A program made the position numbers and the translations under genes. The notes below the pieces were generated by a model. It ran no database searches. It was given only the letters and a program-made list of their open reading frames with translations, and was not told the DNA's origin. A stretch of DNA of 49,429 nucleotides from a virus. This document shows, one piece after another, positions 16,567 to 23,347 of this stretch; position 1 is the stretch's first letter, and each line of letters opens with the position of its first letter. The stretch is taken from positions 1 through 49,429 of IMG/VR virus record IMGVR_UViG_3300032897_000008, one strand, 5' to 3'.

Positions 16567-17123
16567 ACAATCGCCCAGTCGATGTTACCGGCCAACGCCC
16601 CAAAGATTTGCGTTCCTCCGGCGGCATACCCCCAGTAAGAGGAAAGCACTGTAACTACTCCTGTGGAAGCGTTGATATAAAATCCAAACCAAAACCAAGT
16701 CCCGCCTGAAGGAAGAGATAACGCAGCGTTAGTTCCAGAAAGGAGTTCCTTGAACTGCCCCACTCCCGCCGCCGACTGCGGAAACGGTGCAACCTTACCG
16801 TACTGCGGTTGGTAGGAAAGTGAATTGTAGGCGGTGCTTCCGTCGCCGAACTTGAAGTACTTGGTATCTGTCTCGTAGCCGACCTGCCCGGAGAGCAGCA
16901 CAGGATTGGAAGAAGCAAGCGCCGATGCCATCCCCGTGATCCATGTTGTCAACTTCGTTCCGGTTCCCGCAAGCACCCATGGCGATACCAGCGTCAGTGT
17001 CGGAGGGTTCGTGACATTCGGGTCATCGAACTGAAACGCCTTGAATGGGAAGAACTGCTTCTGGTACTGCTGGCTCTGGTCCTGAGGATTGGTCTGGGGG
17101 AAGTTCGGCGAATCACCGGGCAT
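16551..17123 (-). CDS. Tail fibre/receptor-binding protein with Mtd-like N-terminal element
   Basis: A 190-aa protein. Residues ~77-105 read GQVGYETDTKYFKFGDGSTA, the classic repeat-like element (G-E/Q-x-G-Y-x-T-D-x-x-K-F-K-x-G-D-G) seen at the start of many tail fibres and in the Mtd N-terminal domain, which builds a trimeric beta-prism. The C-terminal half (GTWFWFGFYINASTGVVTV) is aromatic and beta-rich and may be the head that touches the receptor. It is encoded between adaptor and nozzle genes, fitting an appendage of the short tail. Confidence 0.75.
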   Translation of the reverse strand: MPGDSPNFPQTNPQDQSQQYQKQFFPFKAFQFDDPNVTNPPTLTLVSPWVLAGTGTKLTTWITGMASALASSNPVLLSGQVGYETDTKYFKFGDGSTAYNSLSYQPQYGKVAPFPQSAAGVGQFKELLSGTNAALSLPSGGTWFWFGFYINASTGVVTVLSSYWGYAAGGTQIFGALAGNIDWAIVWQIQ

Positions 17124-17126
17124 CTT

Positions 17127-18131
17127 CTACCGGTCCTCTTCGATCCAGAGAGACGGGAAGTCATACTCCCAGCGGAGCGAGCCATCCTGAATGGCAGTCT
17201 GCATGTCGCTTTCGAACTCTTTCCGAAGCGCGTATGCCCCGTCCCACTCACGGTCCCGGAGCATCCCGGTCTTCGTGGCCCACTTCACGATCATCTCGGA
17301 GAACTGGTCGGGAACGAGTGGCAACTGACCCACGGTCAGCAGCGCCTCACTCAACCCGTAGTAGTGAAGCTCGAAGACCATCGAGTTGACCGGAGCCACG
17401 TCGAACTCGATCCCCCCGCCGATCCCCGAGGCGTACCACCCGCCCGCTGGCGTCTCAAGGTCCCAGAACATCGCCGGGTACAGGTTCGTGAGAACTTGTT
17501 TGTAGAGGGGAGTTCTCTCGTCGTACCTACGGATGTCTTTCTGCATCTGCACGTCGTAGATCCAAAGCGCCGAAGCAAAATCCTCCTTCGGGTCAATCGG
17601 GATGAACTCATTGGTATGGTAGCCCGCCCCTGAGTTGAGCGAACACGCCCACCACTTCTTGTAGATGTTTACGGTGGTCCCGATGGTCGGTGTCGAGAGA
17701 AGGTTGTCTGCGAGAGTGAGGACCGGTGAGGCCGAGTTATCACTTGCGATGACGAGGTGCTGTTCTGAGCCCTGGGAGCTGGCGTTGGCCGCCCCGATGT
17801 CCACGATCCAGTTGACGTACTTGTTGGTCGTCGCGATGAGCCCTGTGATCGCAAGCTGATTCGTCCCCGGCACCGATGCCACGGTCCCGGTCACGATCGA
17901 GTTCTGGAAGAAGCTCCGTCGTTCCAAAGACCGGAATCGAATGAACGTCCCGTCGGGAAGCTGGGTGGCGCAGACCTTTCGATAGGCCCGATTTATCCAC
18001 TTCTGAATCCGCTGCGCCCCGAAGGTCGTCAGATCCACCGTCCCGTACGTCGCCCCATACGGATAGAGATCCGTTGACTCTCCTAGGTTTTCGTAGACCT
18101 CGATAATCATGTCGGAAAGCGAGTAGCTCAT
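17127..18131 (-). CDS. Head-to-tail adaptor protein
   Basis: A 334-aa protein. The N-terminal MSYSLSDMIIEVYENLGE, a helical start followed by QKWINRAYRKVCA and beta segments around HLVIASDNSASPV, is characteristic of phage adaptor proteins (T7 gp11-type/P22 gp4-type) that bind beneath the portal. The C-terminal region LSEALLTVGQLPLVPDQFSEMIVKWATKTGML is the usual conserved helical ending. It is encoded upstream of fibre and nozzle genes, as expected for the first tail ring. Confidence 0.8.
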   Translation of the reverse strand: MSYSLSDMIIEVYENLGESTDLYPYGATYGTVDLTTFGAQRIQKWINRAYRKVCATQLPDGTFIRFRSLERRSFFQNSIVTGTVASVPGTNQLAITGLIATTNKYVNWIVDIGAANASSQGSEQHLVIASDNSASPVLTLADNLLSTPTIGTTVNIYKKWWACSLNSGAGYHTNEFIPIDPKEDFASALWIYDVQMQKDIRRYDERTPLYKQVLTNLYPAMFWDLETPAGGWYASGIGGGIEFDVAPVNSMVFELHYYGLSEALLTVGQLPLVPDQFSEMIVKWATKTGMLRDREWDGAYALRKEFESDMQTAIQDGSLRWEYDFPSLWIEEDR

Positions 18132-18145
18132 CTAAAGGCCTCTTT

Positions 18146-18334
18146 TCACTTTCCCCGCTTGCGTTTCCTTTTCGACTGTCCGCTCTCAGAAAGCGAGATC
18201 GCTATCGCCTGCTTCCGTGAGGTGACTTTCTTCCCACTGGAAGACTTGAGGGTTCCGTGAGCGAACTTGTGCATCTCTTCTCGCACTCGCTCTCTCTTGG
18301 CCTTCTTGCTGGCAGACTTACCGAGCCTCGGCAT
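18146..18334 (-). CDS. Small basic protein, DUF6496-like, 62 aa
   Basis: A 62-aa Lys/Arg-rich protein. The segment EEMHKFAHGTLKSSSGKKV followed by TSRKQAIAISLSESG is the signature of a small phage family (DUF6496) of unknown function. It is the last of three tiny basic genes in a row, and precedes the adaptor gene by 14 bases. The charge suggests binding to packaged DNA. Confidence 0.8.
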   Translation of the reverse strand: MPRLGKSASKKAKRERVREEMHKFAHGTLKSSSGKKVTSRKQAIAISLSESGQSKRKRKRGK

Positions 18335-18335
18335 G

Positions 18336-18404
18336 TCACTTCTTCCCGTTCTTCGGAGGCTTGGGAGTCGGCTTTGTCCCTTGACATTTCTTGGCTCCTA
18401 CCAT
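18336..18404 (-). CDS. Tiny Lys/Pro-rich protein, 22 aa
   Basis: A 22-codon frame from ATG 18404 (which overlaps the stop of the 56-aa gene as TGATG) to TGA 18336. It begins MVGAKKCQG and ends PKPPKNGKK. The tight coupling on both sides (2-base gap to the next start) and its unusual Lys/Pro composition argue for a real small gene rather than chance, though no homology can be tested here. Confidence 0.55.
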   Translation of the reverse strand: MVGAKKCQGTKPTPKPPKNGKK

Positions 18405-18574
18405 CACTTGCCTCGCTTCTTTCCCTTGGCCGCCATCTTCTGGAACTTCGCCTTGCCGTATTTCTTTCGTCCGATGCTCGCCGCGACCGCTCCCGGGTCA
18501 CTGACCTTTCCCTTGAGCTTGGCCTTCATCTTGGCGAACCTTCCCCCACCACCTGGCTTCATGCTTTTTCCCAT
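18404..18574 (-). CDS. Small basic phage protein, 56 aa
   Basis: Starts MGKSMKPGGGGRFAKM after a strong GGGAGG; the ATG overlaps the upstream stop as TGATG. The frame is open further upstream but that part is a shadow. The protein is Gly/Lys-rich and contains DPGAVAASIGRKKYGKAKF, a pattern common in small basic phage proteins of unknown role. Together with the 22- and 62-aa genes it forms a run of three tiny cationic products. Confidence 0.78.
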   Translation of the reverse strand: MGKSMKPGGGGRFAKMKAKLKGKVSDPGAVAASIGRKKYGKAKFQKMAAKGKKRGK

Positions 18575-19173
18575 CACGAACCTCCCATCGGCCTTCGGGA
18601 AATCGCATTGTATCCCGAAGAGCCCATCTCCCGGTAGGCGTAGCTCGGTGGCATCACGTGCCACTCGTAGCTCGAACTCTTAGGTCCAAGTGTAAGATAT
18701 CCCGTTGCCGCTTGCAAGGCATACGCGGCCGGCCCGCTCACCACCACGAGGTCCGCACTCTGGGCCAAGAGGCCCAAGTTCGTCTTGGCCGCCGTGAGCG
18801 CCCGTCCAGTGTTCATCGTCGCCAATTCGGCGGTGAGCGAAAGCGTCGTCGAAGCCGCAATCAGTGTGTAGTGCGAAGCACCCGGGGTGTAGGTGAGGGT
18901 CGCGGATTGCCCCGACAGCGTAAGGTTCGTTTTCGCTGCCGAAAGAGCCCGCCCCCGGGTCATAGTCGCTGACTCGGCAGTAAGCGTCAGGTTGGTCTTT
19001 GCCGCCGTGAGAACCCGAGTGATCTTGAATGTCGCACTCTCGGCTGTGAGACTGAGCGTTGTCGGAGCAGCAGTCAGTGTGTAGCTTGTGACTCCCTCCA
19101 GGAGGAGGACGCCGCTTCCGTCCTCAAGAAGGTAACCCCCGCTACCATCTTCCTTGAGGTACTTGTCGGCCAT
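18574..19173 (-). CDS. Repeat-containing structural protein, 199 aa
   Basis: A 199-aa protein with about six degenerate ~23-residue repeats (residues ~28-165) of the form L-T-A-A-K-T-N-L-T-L-T-A-E-S-A-T, alternating K-T-N and P-T-T versions. The N-terminus has a doublet (YLKEDGSGGYLLEDGSGVLL). The repeats are beta-prone with alternating small and hydrophobic residues, suggesting a fibrous or beta-solenoid shaft. It lies between the glycosyltransferase and the small basic proteins. Likely virion surface or fibre component; function inferred from composition only. Confidence 0.72.
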   Translation of the reverse strand: MADKYLKEDGSGGYLLEDGSGVLLLEGVTSYTLTAAPTTLSLTAESATFKITRVLTAAKTNLTLTAESATMTRGRALSAAKTNLTLSGQSATLTYTPGASHYTLIAASTTLSLTAELATMNTGRALTAAKTNLGLLAQSADLVVVSGPAAYALQAATGYLTLGPKSSSYEWHVMPPSYAYREMGSSGYNAISRRPMGGS

Positions 19174-19845
19174 TTACTCTATCCCCACCGCCACTTCATC
19201 GTTGGAGCAGCCCTCGAACTGCCAATGGCGCTTGTCACTGTCGCGGTGCTGGATATCGAGAAGCTGGTGCAGGACCGCATGGGAGTTGCGTTTCGCCACG
19301 TCGTAGATCGCTCCCTCCACGGTCGGAAGCCTCTTGTAGGCGAAATCGAGGGCGGCCTGAAGGAGCGTCGTCTTTATCAGTGTGCATCCCAATCCCTGGT
19401 AGAATCCCGGCTTTCCGTGATGGTAGGGATAGGTGTGGGTGACAAACGGAGCCTTGATATACCCCGCGACGTTGAGCAATGTGTCCAGCGTAAGAGGCGG
19501 GCAGATCACATCCTGCTCGACTGAAAAAACCCACGTGTAGCCGTTCCAATTCGCGTGATTCAGGATGACGCTCCATGAGCGATAGAACGTGTCTTCCCAA
19601 TCAGCCGAGGGGTTGATGCGTTTGAGCATCCGCCCAGGTTTCGACTGCACTTTCTCTTTGATCGTTTCGGCATATCCTCCACTGTCATTCGTGTTGTCCA
19701 CAAGCACTAAGGAACGATTGGGCCATTTGAACGCATCGTACGCATCGAGGTACTCATCAAGAGATTCCGAGAGTCCATCATAGGTGGGACATCCCACAAG
19801 CACAGTGTCGAAATCCTGCCCCTCGGGCGGAACCCTGTCACTCAT
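19174..19845 (-). CDS. GT-A type glycosyltransferase-like protein
   Basis: A 223-aa protein with a GT-A (family 2-like) layout: VLVGCPTYDG (15-24) for the nucleotide-binding start, SLVLVDNTNDSGG (45-57) and a FSVEQDVICPP segment whose Q-D (111-112) lies where the metal-binding DxD is expected. It starts at ATG 19845, overlapping the stop of the collar-fibre gene (ATGA); the open frame up to 20343 is a shadow of that gene. Its place among fibre genes suggests it modifies virion or host surface sugars rather than DNA, an inference from position. Confidence 0.72.
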   Translation of the reverse strand: MSDRVPPEGQDFDTVLVGCPTYDGLSESLDEYLDAYDAFKWPNRSLVLVDNTNDSGGYAETIKEKVQSKPGRMLKRINPSADWEDTFYRSWSVILNHANWNGYTWVFSVEQDVICPPLTLDTLLNVAGYIKAPFVTHTYPYHHGKPGFYQGLGCTLIKTTLLQAALDFAYKRLPTVEGAIYDVAKRNSHAVLHQLLDIQHRDSDKRHWQFEGCSNDEVAVGIE

Positions 19846-20489
19846 GTCATTCTCTGGATGAAAGCCAGCGCGAAGTACGCAGGCCACACACTCGTGTGGG
19901 CCGCGACTACCGGCTGGGTGATCGTGTGCGCCGACACAGCCGGCTGCGTGATCGTATGATCCCCCACCACCGGCTGCGTGATCGTGTGTGTCAAAGATGT
20001 CGTGGTGTCCACGGCAGAAGTTGAGGCCGTAGAGGTCCGCGCCGACGCCGTGGTCAGTGTATGGTTTGCAATCGCAACGTTGGTCGTCAGGGTATGAGAG
20101 GAAAGGGCAACGTTTGTCGAAAGGCTGTGTGCACTTACCGCCACGTTCGTAGAAAGCGTATGTGCACTGACCGCCGCCGCTCCACTTTGCGTAAGCGAAC
20201 CGGTCAGGTTCGTCATGGCCTTGCTGCTGGAATCGCTTCTTGCCCCAACTATGAACTGGTCCCGAAGGTCCGGTCCCGGAGAGTTTGAAGTACCATCGCA
20301 CAACGCCCAGTTGGTCGGAATTGTTGCGATGGTCCCACTCCACATGATGATTCCGCCAATGGGCATCGCATAGGCGCTTATCTGCGAAAGCGACTCGCTC
20401 TTGCTTGTCCCCCCCTGGTCAACGGCAAACAGGTCCGTTCCCGCCGGGGTCGTTACTGCTGTGAGACCGCTGATCTTCGTATCAGCCAT
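19842..20489 (-). CDS. Tail collar domain fibre protein
   Basis: A 215-aa fibre. The N-terminal MADTKISGLTAV segment is shared by many fibre proteins. Residues ~40-90 contain the phage collar motif (MPIGGIIMWSG...PTNWALCDG...PDLRDQFIVGA). Residues ~105-200 are His/Thr-rich repeats (SAHTLSTNVAV, DHTITQPAV) and the end is PAYFALAFIQRMT, the usual collar-fibre terminus. It should be displayed at the tail and take part in host contact. Confidence 0.88.
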   Translation of the reverse strand: MADTKISGLTAVTTPAGTDLFAVDQGGTSKSESLSQISAYAMPIGGIIMWSGTIATIPTNWALCDGTSNSPGPDLRDQFIVGARSDSSSKAMTNLTGSLTQSGAAAVSAHTLSTNVAVSAHSLSTNVALSSHTLTTNVAIANHTLTTASARTSTASTSAVDTTTSLTHTITQPVVGDHTITQPAVSAHTITQPVVAAHTSVWPAYFALAFIQRMT

Positions 20490-20498
20490 AGGCGACTC

Positions 20499-20918
20499 TT
20501 ACGCCAACTGAAGGACGCCGTTGGTACCGTCCAACGTAACCGTAAAGGTGTCCCCGTTGTGGAGGATGATCTCGCTCCCGTAGTCGTAATACCCCACGAG
20601 GTTTCCCGTGGTCACGTCGTAGAGCACCGCGTAGCGAAACTGCCCCATGTCCGACGGACCCCCGGTCCACGCCGTGGGAGAGTTCAACACCAGCTTGTAC
20701 GTTCCTCCGCTCTGCGCCGAGGATGAGACCGCGCAGGCATTCCCATCGGTAGTATATCCATTCCCCGAAGCGATCTGCGTGACGTCGGCCTTCACCGCGT
20801 GGGTGGAGACATTCGGGGCGGCATCGGTGAGCATGATCTTGTAGGTGTCGCTCCCGAGGTTGTCCGCCTCAACCGCGTTCTCCTTGAAGGCGTAGTAGAA
20901 GACGATCGCTACGCTCAT
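20499..20918 (-). CDS. Structural protein of tail/fibre type, 139 aa
   Basis: A beta-rich 139-aa protein: Y-K-I-M-L-T-D-A-A-P-N-V-S-T, then ADVTQIASGNGYTT and repeated aromatic beta strands (FRYAVLYDVTTGNLVGYYDY). This is the general form of phage proteins of the 'tail fibre, FKE...D(T)YKIML' type found next to fibre genes in many phages. It probably forms part of a fibre or baseplate-like appendage. No enzyme motif. Confidence 0.75.
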   Translation of the reverse strand: MSVAIVFYYAFKENAVEADNLGSDTYKIMLTDAAPNVSTHAVKADVTQIASGNGYTTDGNACAVSSSAQSGGTYKLVLNSPTAWTGGPSDMGQFRYAVLYDVTTGNLVGYYDYGSEIILHNGDTFTVTLDGTNGVLQLA

Positions 20919-20921
20919 GGC

Positions 20922-21227
20922 TTACAGCCCGTAGAGCCTGAGCTTCCCGCCTCCCGGGAACGTCCCCGCGCACTTCACCGGGGCCACCCACATCGCGATT
21001 CCCCTCTGGAAGAAGTGCTCGTCCAACCACTGCGTGGAGTTCGCCCCTCCGGTGATGTCAAGCAACGTCACCCCATTCGCATCCTGGAGGATGATCCTTC
21101 CTGCCACCGAGAACGTTGCGATTGCCGCCACCGGAAGGAACCTCGGTGTGCCCGACGAGTACGGGCTATAGGTATCCGTGGTATTCGAGATCGTCACGAT
21201 CCCCGCAGAAGCTGTAAGTGCTGCCAT
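20922..21227 (-). CDS. Small virion protein, 101 aa
   Basis: A 101-aa beta-rich protein with no catalytic motif, lying three bases before the 139-aa fibre-like gene. It has alternating polar/hydrophobic strands (AGRIILQDANGVTLLDITGG) and ends GGGKLRLYGL. It looks like a small decoration or fibre component; function unknown. Confidence 0.72.
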   Translation of the reverse strand: MAALTASAGIVTISNTTDTYSPYSSGTPRFLPVAAIATFSVAGRIILQDANGVTLLDITGGANSTQWLDEHFFQRGIAMWVAPVKCAGTFPGGGKLRLYGL

Positions 21228-21231
21228 TTCT

Positions 21232-21741
21232 CTACCTCTTCACGAGCAAGTATAGGGTCTCGGCGGCCACTGCCACAAGCGCCCCGATCCCGACGTACTT
21301 CCACACGTCTCTCTGGAGTACAAGCGCCTTGGCATCCAGTCCCGCCTTTCCTATTGCCTTCTCCTGCTCAAGGATGCGAGCCGAGAGCGCGTCCGATATT
21401 GCCTGAGACTGATTGAACAATTCCGAGAGCGTCGTGAGTGTCTCCTGCGATTTCCCCGACGAAGCCTCGGCTGTCGTCAATTCTTCCTTCAAGGTCTCTT
21501 CGAGCTTTTTCGCTTCGTCCAAGGCTCGCTGCAAGTCCTGCGTTTTCGCTTCTGAGGCTGTCAACAAGTCCGCTGCTTTGTCCAAGCTTGCCTTCCAGTT
21601 CTGAAGCGTATCCCTTGAGATCGGTATTGGCGTCCCGGATGGACTTGAGGTCGGCAGAGAGCTTTGCGACCGCGCCCGTTCCAATCCACAGGCCAACAGC
21701 AGCAGCGCACACAGCGCCACAAGCAAAGCCGATCGCAGCAT
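21232..21741 (-). CDS. Lipoprotein with C-terminal membrane segment (o-/u-spanin-like)
   Basis: The ATG at 21741 gives a 169-aa product beginning MLRSALLVALCALLLLACGL: a lipoprotein signal with lipobox LLAC and lipidation Cys at 18. Then comes a polar linker, a coiled coil (~50-135, Asp/Glu/Lys/Leu-rich) and a C-terminal hydrophobic helix YVGIGALVAVAAETLYLL. Lipid anchor plus terminal helix is the arrangement of unimolecular spanins, which link outer and inner membranes and fuse them at lysis. It overlaps the i-spanin-like gene out of frame for 374 bp, as Rz1 lies in Rz. A GTG at 21753 would add four residues. The C-terminal helix could also make it a tail membrane protein. Confidence 0.72.
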   Translation of the reverse strand: MLRSALLVALCALLLLACGLERARSQSSLPTSSPSGTPIPISRDTLQNWKASLDKAADLLTASEAKTQDLQRALDEAKKLEETLKEELTTAEASSGKSQETLTTLSELFNQSQAISDALSARILEQEKAIGKAGLDAKALVLQRDVWKYVGIGALVAVAAETLYLLVKR

Positions 21742-21760
21742 ACTTCCATCCACCCTTCAT
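21368..21760 (-). CDS. i-spanin-like membrane protein, 130 aa
   Basis: The ATG at 21760 overlaps the stop of the preceding 59-aa gene (ATGA) and gives a 130-aa product: one N-terminal membrane helix (residues ~6-27, YAAIGFACGAVCAAAVGLWIG) followed by a coiled coil (~32-100) with Leu/Ala heptads and a helical end. This is the topology of Rz-type inner-membrane spanins. Nearly all of its coding sequence is also read in another frame by the lipoprotein gene. The longer frame up to 21853 is a shadow of the 59-aa gene. Confidence 0.72.
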   Translation of the reverse strand: MKGGWKYAAIGFACGAVCAAAVGLWIGTGAVAKLSADLKSIRDANTDLKGYASELEGKLGQSSGLVDSLRSENAGLAASLGRSEKARRDLEGRIDDSRGFVGEIAGDTHDALGIVQSVSGNIGRALGSHP

Positions 21761-21936
21761 CGCTTCATCCAGTCGAAGGTCGTCACCCCAAGAAGCACCC
21801 CTCCCAATCCCATCACTCCCAGCGCGATGTTCCCGTCCTTTCCCAGGTACCATCCTACCATCGCGGCAATGATGAGAACCACCCCAAAGACCCTTCGTGA
21901 GGAGGTGCTTCCGTCGGGATTCTGAAAGAGGTCCAT
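21757..21936 (-). CDS. Small two-helix membrane protein, holin candidate (59 aa)
   Basis: The frame 21936-21757 begins MDLFQNPDGSTSSRR and then has two hydrophobic helices (VFGVVLIIAAMVGWYLG and ALGVMGLGGVLLGVTTF) with a charged end (DWMKR). Size, topology and place after a peptidase gene and before spanin-like genes fit a class II holin. Its stop overlaps the spanin start, and GAGGG lies just before the ATG. Too short for the usual open-frame lists. Confidence 0.68.
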   Translation of the reverse strand: MDLFQNPDGSTSSRRVFGVVLIIAAMVGWYLGKDGNIALGVMGLGGVLLGVTTFDWMKR

Positions 21937-21940
21937 CCCT

Positions 21941-22036
21941 CTACCAGGGGAACTTCACGTACTTCGACAGGAACCACCCGAGAAACATCGCGCCTACGGC
22001 GATCACCAGACCCACGATCATCCCGAATATGAACAT
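21941..22036 (-). CDS. Tiny membrane protein, 31 aa
   Basis: ATG 22036 to TAG 21941, preceded by a perfect AAGGAGG (22043-22049). It encodes a single hydrophobic helix (MFIFGMIVGLVIAVGAMFLG) followed by the short tail WFLSKYVKFPW. In the lysis cassette it could be a pinholin or holin modulator. The strong ribosome binding site and four-base gap to the next gene's start argue that it is real. Confidence 0.65.
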   Translation of the reverse strand: MFIFGMIVGLVIAVGAMFLGWFLSKYVKFPW

Positions 22037-22048
22037 CGTTTTCCTCCT

Positions 22049-22471
22049 TCAGGAAACGGTAATCACGACCTTCTCTACGAAGGTCGCGTACTCCCTCATT
22101 ATATCAGGTCGGTTCATCGAGTCCCACTCGATGTGGGTCTTCCCATCCCCCACCACGAAGTGATCTTCCTTCACGTTGGAAAGGTAGAACTTCAGGATCT
22201 CTCTCTCATTCGATTGGCAGGTGTAGCCTTCCAGACTCTTGAACTTGAGCCTCATCTTCGGCGACACGCTCCATGCCACCTTGTCCCAATCGAGTATGGT
22301 GCATTCCCCGTCCACGAAACCCACGCCCTTCAAGGCCTCGAACATCGAGTTCACATCCGAGGGCTGGAAGAGCGTATCGGGTGCGATGTAGCACGTCGAG
22401 AGAAGCGCACACCCGAAGGTCTGCACCACCGGGTCAAGCCTCGTGTCGGTCTGAAGCCATCCTCTTATCAT
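22049..22471 (-). CDS. C39-like cysteine peptidase, candidate endolysin
   Basis: A 140-aa protein with a papain/C39-like set of residues: Q18-x3-C22 (QTFGCALLS) near the N-terminus, a HFVVGDG segment (~H107) and a following WDSM Asp, the order Gln-Cys-His-Asp. The length is that of a single catalytic domain. It is the first gene of a cluster continuing with two tiny membrane proteins and spanin-like genes, which supports a role in cleaving peptidoglycan peptides. DUF261-type proteins share this pattern. No other endolysin is recognisable in the window. Confidence 0.66.
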   Translation of the reverse strand: MIRGWLQTDTRLDPVVQTFGCALLSTCYIAPDTLFQPSDVNSMFEALKGVGFVDGECTILDWDKVAWSVSPKMRLKFKSLEGYTCQSNEREILKFYLSNVKEDHFVVGDGKTHIEWDSMNRPDIMREYATFVEKVVITVS

Positions 22472-22474
22472 CTC

Positions 22475-23053
22475 TCAGTTTTCCTTCAACCCTTCGAACT
22501 CTTGCTTTCCCACCGAGTGATTGCTCTGGAACTCCGCCTCCTTGGCCTTCTTCGCCTCGCTCTTCAAGAACTTCTCAACAGTCGGAAGGCTGTCCTCGCC
22601 CTGTGCCTCCATCTCGAAGATCTTCGCAATGTCCTCGGCCATGGGGATGATCGTGCCCTTCTTCGCCAGGAGAAGCCTCACCTCCTGCTCGCAGGCCGAT
22701 GCGCTCGCATGCGCCTTCTCGTAGTTCCACCCCAGCCACTTCATCCGATACCGCTCATGGGTCTCGTGAATCCCCGTGCAGAACTGGTCCACGACCGACA
22801 TGATGTCTTCGAGCCATATCTGGTCCTCGGGAATCCACCCATACCGGTAGAAATGCCCCCCCTCCACATATCCATTCGAGACCTTCCGTCGGATGAAGGC
22901 CCCATCCACGAACATGTAGATGAGGCGGTCGGTGACCCCCTGGACTTCAAGCCACGCATTGATCTTCGGCTCATCGTCCTCGGGCGAGTAGTCCACCCGG
23001 CCCGAGTACTCCTTGTCCCTCGCAAGCTGATCTTTCAACCACGCGCGGGCCAC
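22475..23053 (-). CDS. Hypothetical protein with HExxE-like segment, 192 aa
   Basis: A 192-aa soluble protein. The central part (FVDGAFIRRKVSNGYVEGGH, then WIPEDQIWLED, IHETHERYRMKW, YEKAHASASACEQE) has clustered His and Glu, in the order expected for a metal site (HETHE ... KAH ... E). A helical Lys/Glu-rich tail follows. This build recurs in phage proteins I cannot name, with a possible metalloprotease-like fold. It stands between a small membrane protein and the peptidase, so a processing or lysis role is conceivable but unproven. Confidence 0.68.
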   Translation of the reverse strand: MARAWLKDQLARDKEYSGRVDYSPEDDEPKINAWLEVQGVTDRLIYMFVDGAFIRRKVSNGYVEGGHFYRYGWIPEDQIWLEDIMSVVDQFCTGIHETHERYRMKWLGWNYEKAHASASACEQEVRLLLAKKGTIIPMAEDIAKIFEMEAQGEDSLPTVEKFLKSEAKKAKEAEFQSNHSVGKQEFEGLKEN

Positions 23054-23056
23054 GAT

Positions 23057-23341
23057 CTACTGTCCGTTCCCCTGAAGGATGTGATCCATGAGAAGCTTGT
23101 GGGTCTCTTCCTGCCCTTTCAAAATCGAATCCAGTTTCGTGTCGATCACTCGGAAGGTTCCGTCTCCCGCATTCAATCTCTTCTCATGGTCCTCAACGCT
23201 TTTCACCGCTTTTTCCATCTGCTTTCCCATGTCCGCCACCCTCTGGCGCAGCCGTCCATAGGCCACGGCTCCCCCGATGATAGTGAGCGCCACAGCAGTA
23301 AGTGAGGAGATCGCTTCCCATGATGCCACGCTCTTTCCCAC
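23057..23341 (-). CDS. Membrane protein with coiled coil, 94 aa
   Basis: A 94-aa protein with one N-terminal hydrophobic segment (AISSLTAVALTIIGGAVAYG, residues ~9-28), then a coiled coil rich in Lys, Glu and Asp (~30-90). The topology matches small phage inner-membrane proteins (XhlA-like reversed, or antiholin/spanin-type). It directly precedes the 192-aa gene and follows the glycine-rich fibre gene. Confidence 0.7.
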   Translation of the reverse strand: MGKSVASWEAISSLTAVALTIIGGAVAYGRLRQRVADMGKQMEKAVKSVEDHEKRLNAGDGTFRVIDTKLDSILKGQEETHKLLMDHILQGNGQ

Positions 23342-23347
23342 CTTTCA

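Noticed and set aside
19846-20343. N-terminal extension of the glycosyltransferase-like gene
   Set aside because: The extension is the collar-fibre gene read in another frame; ATG at 19845 overlaps the fibre stop and starts the GT fold.
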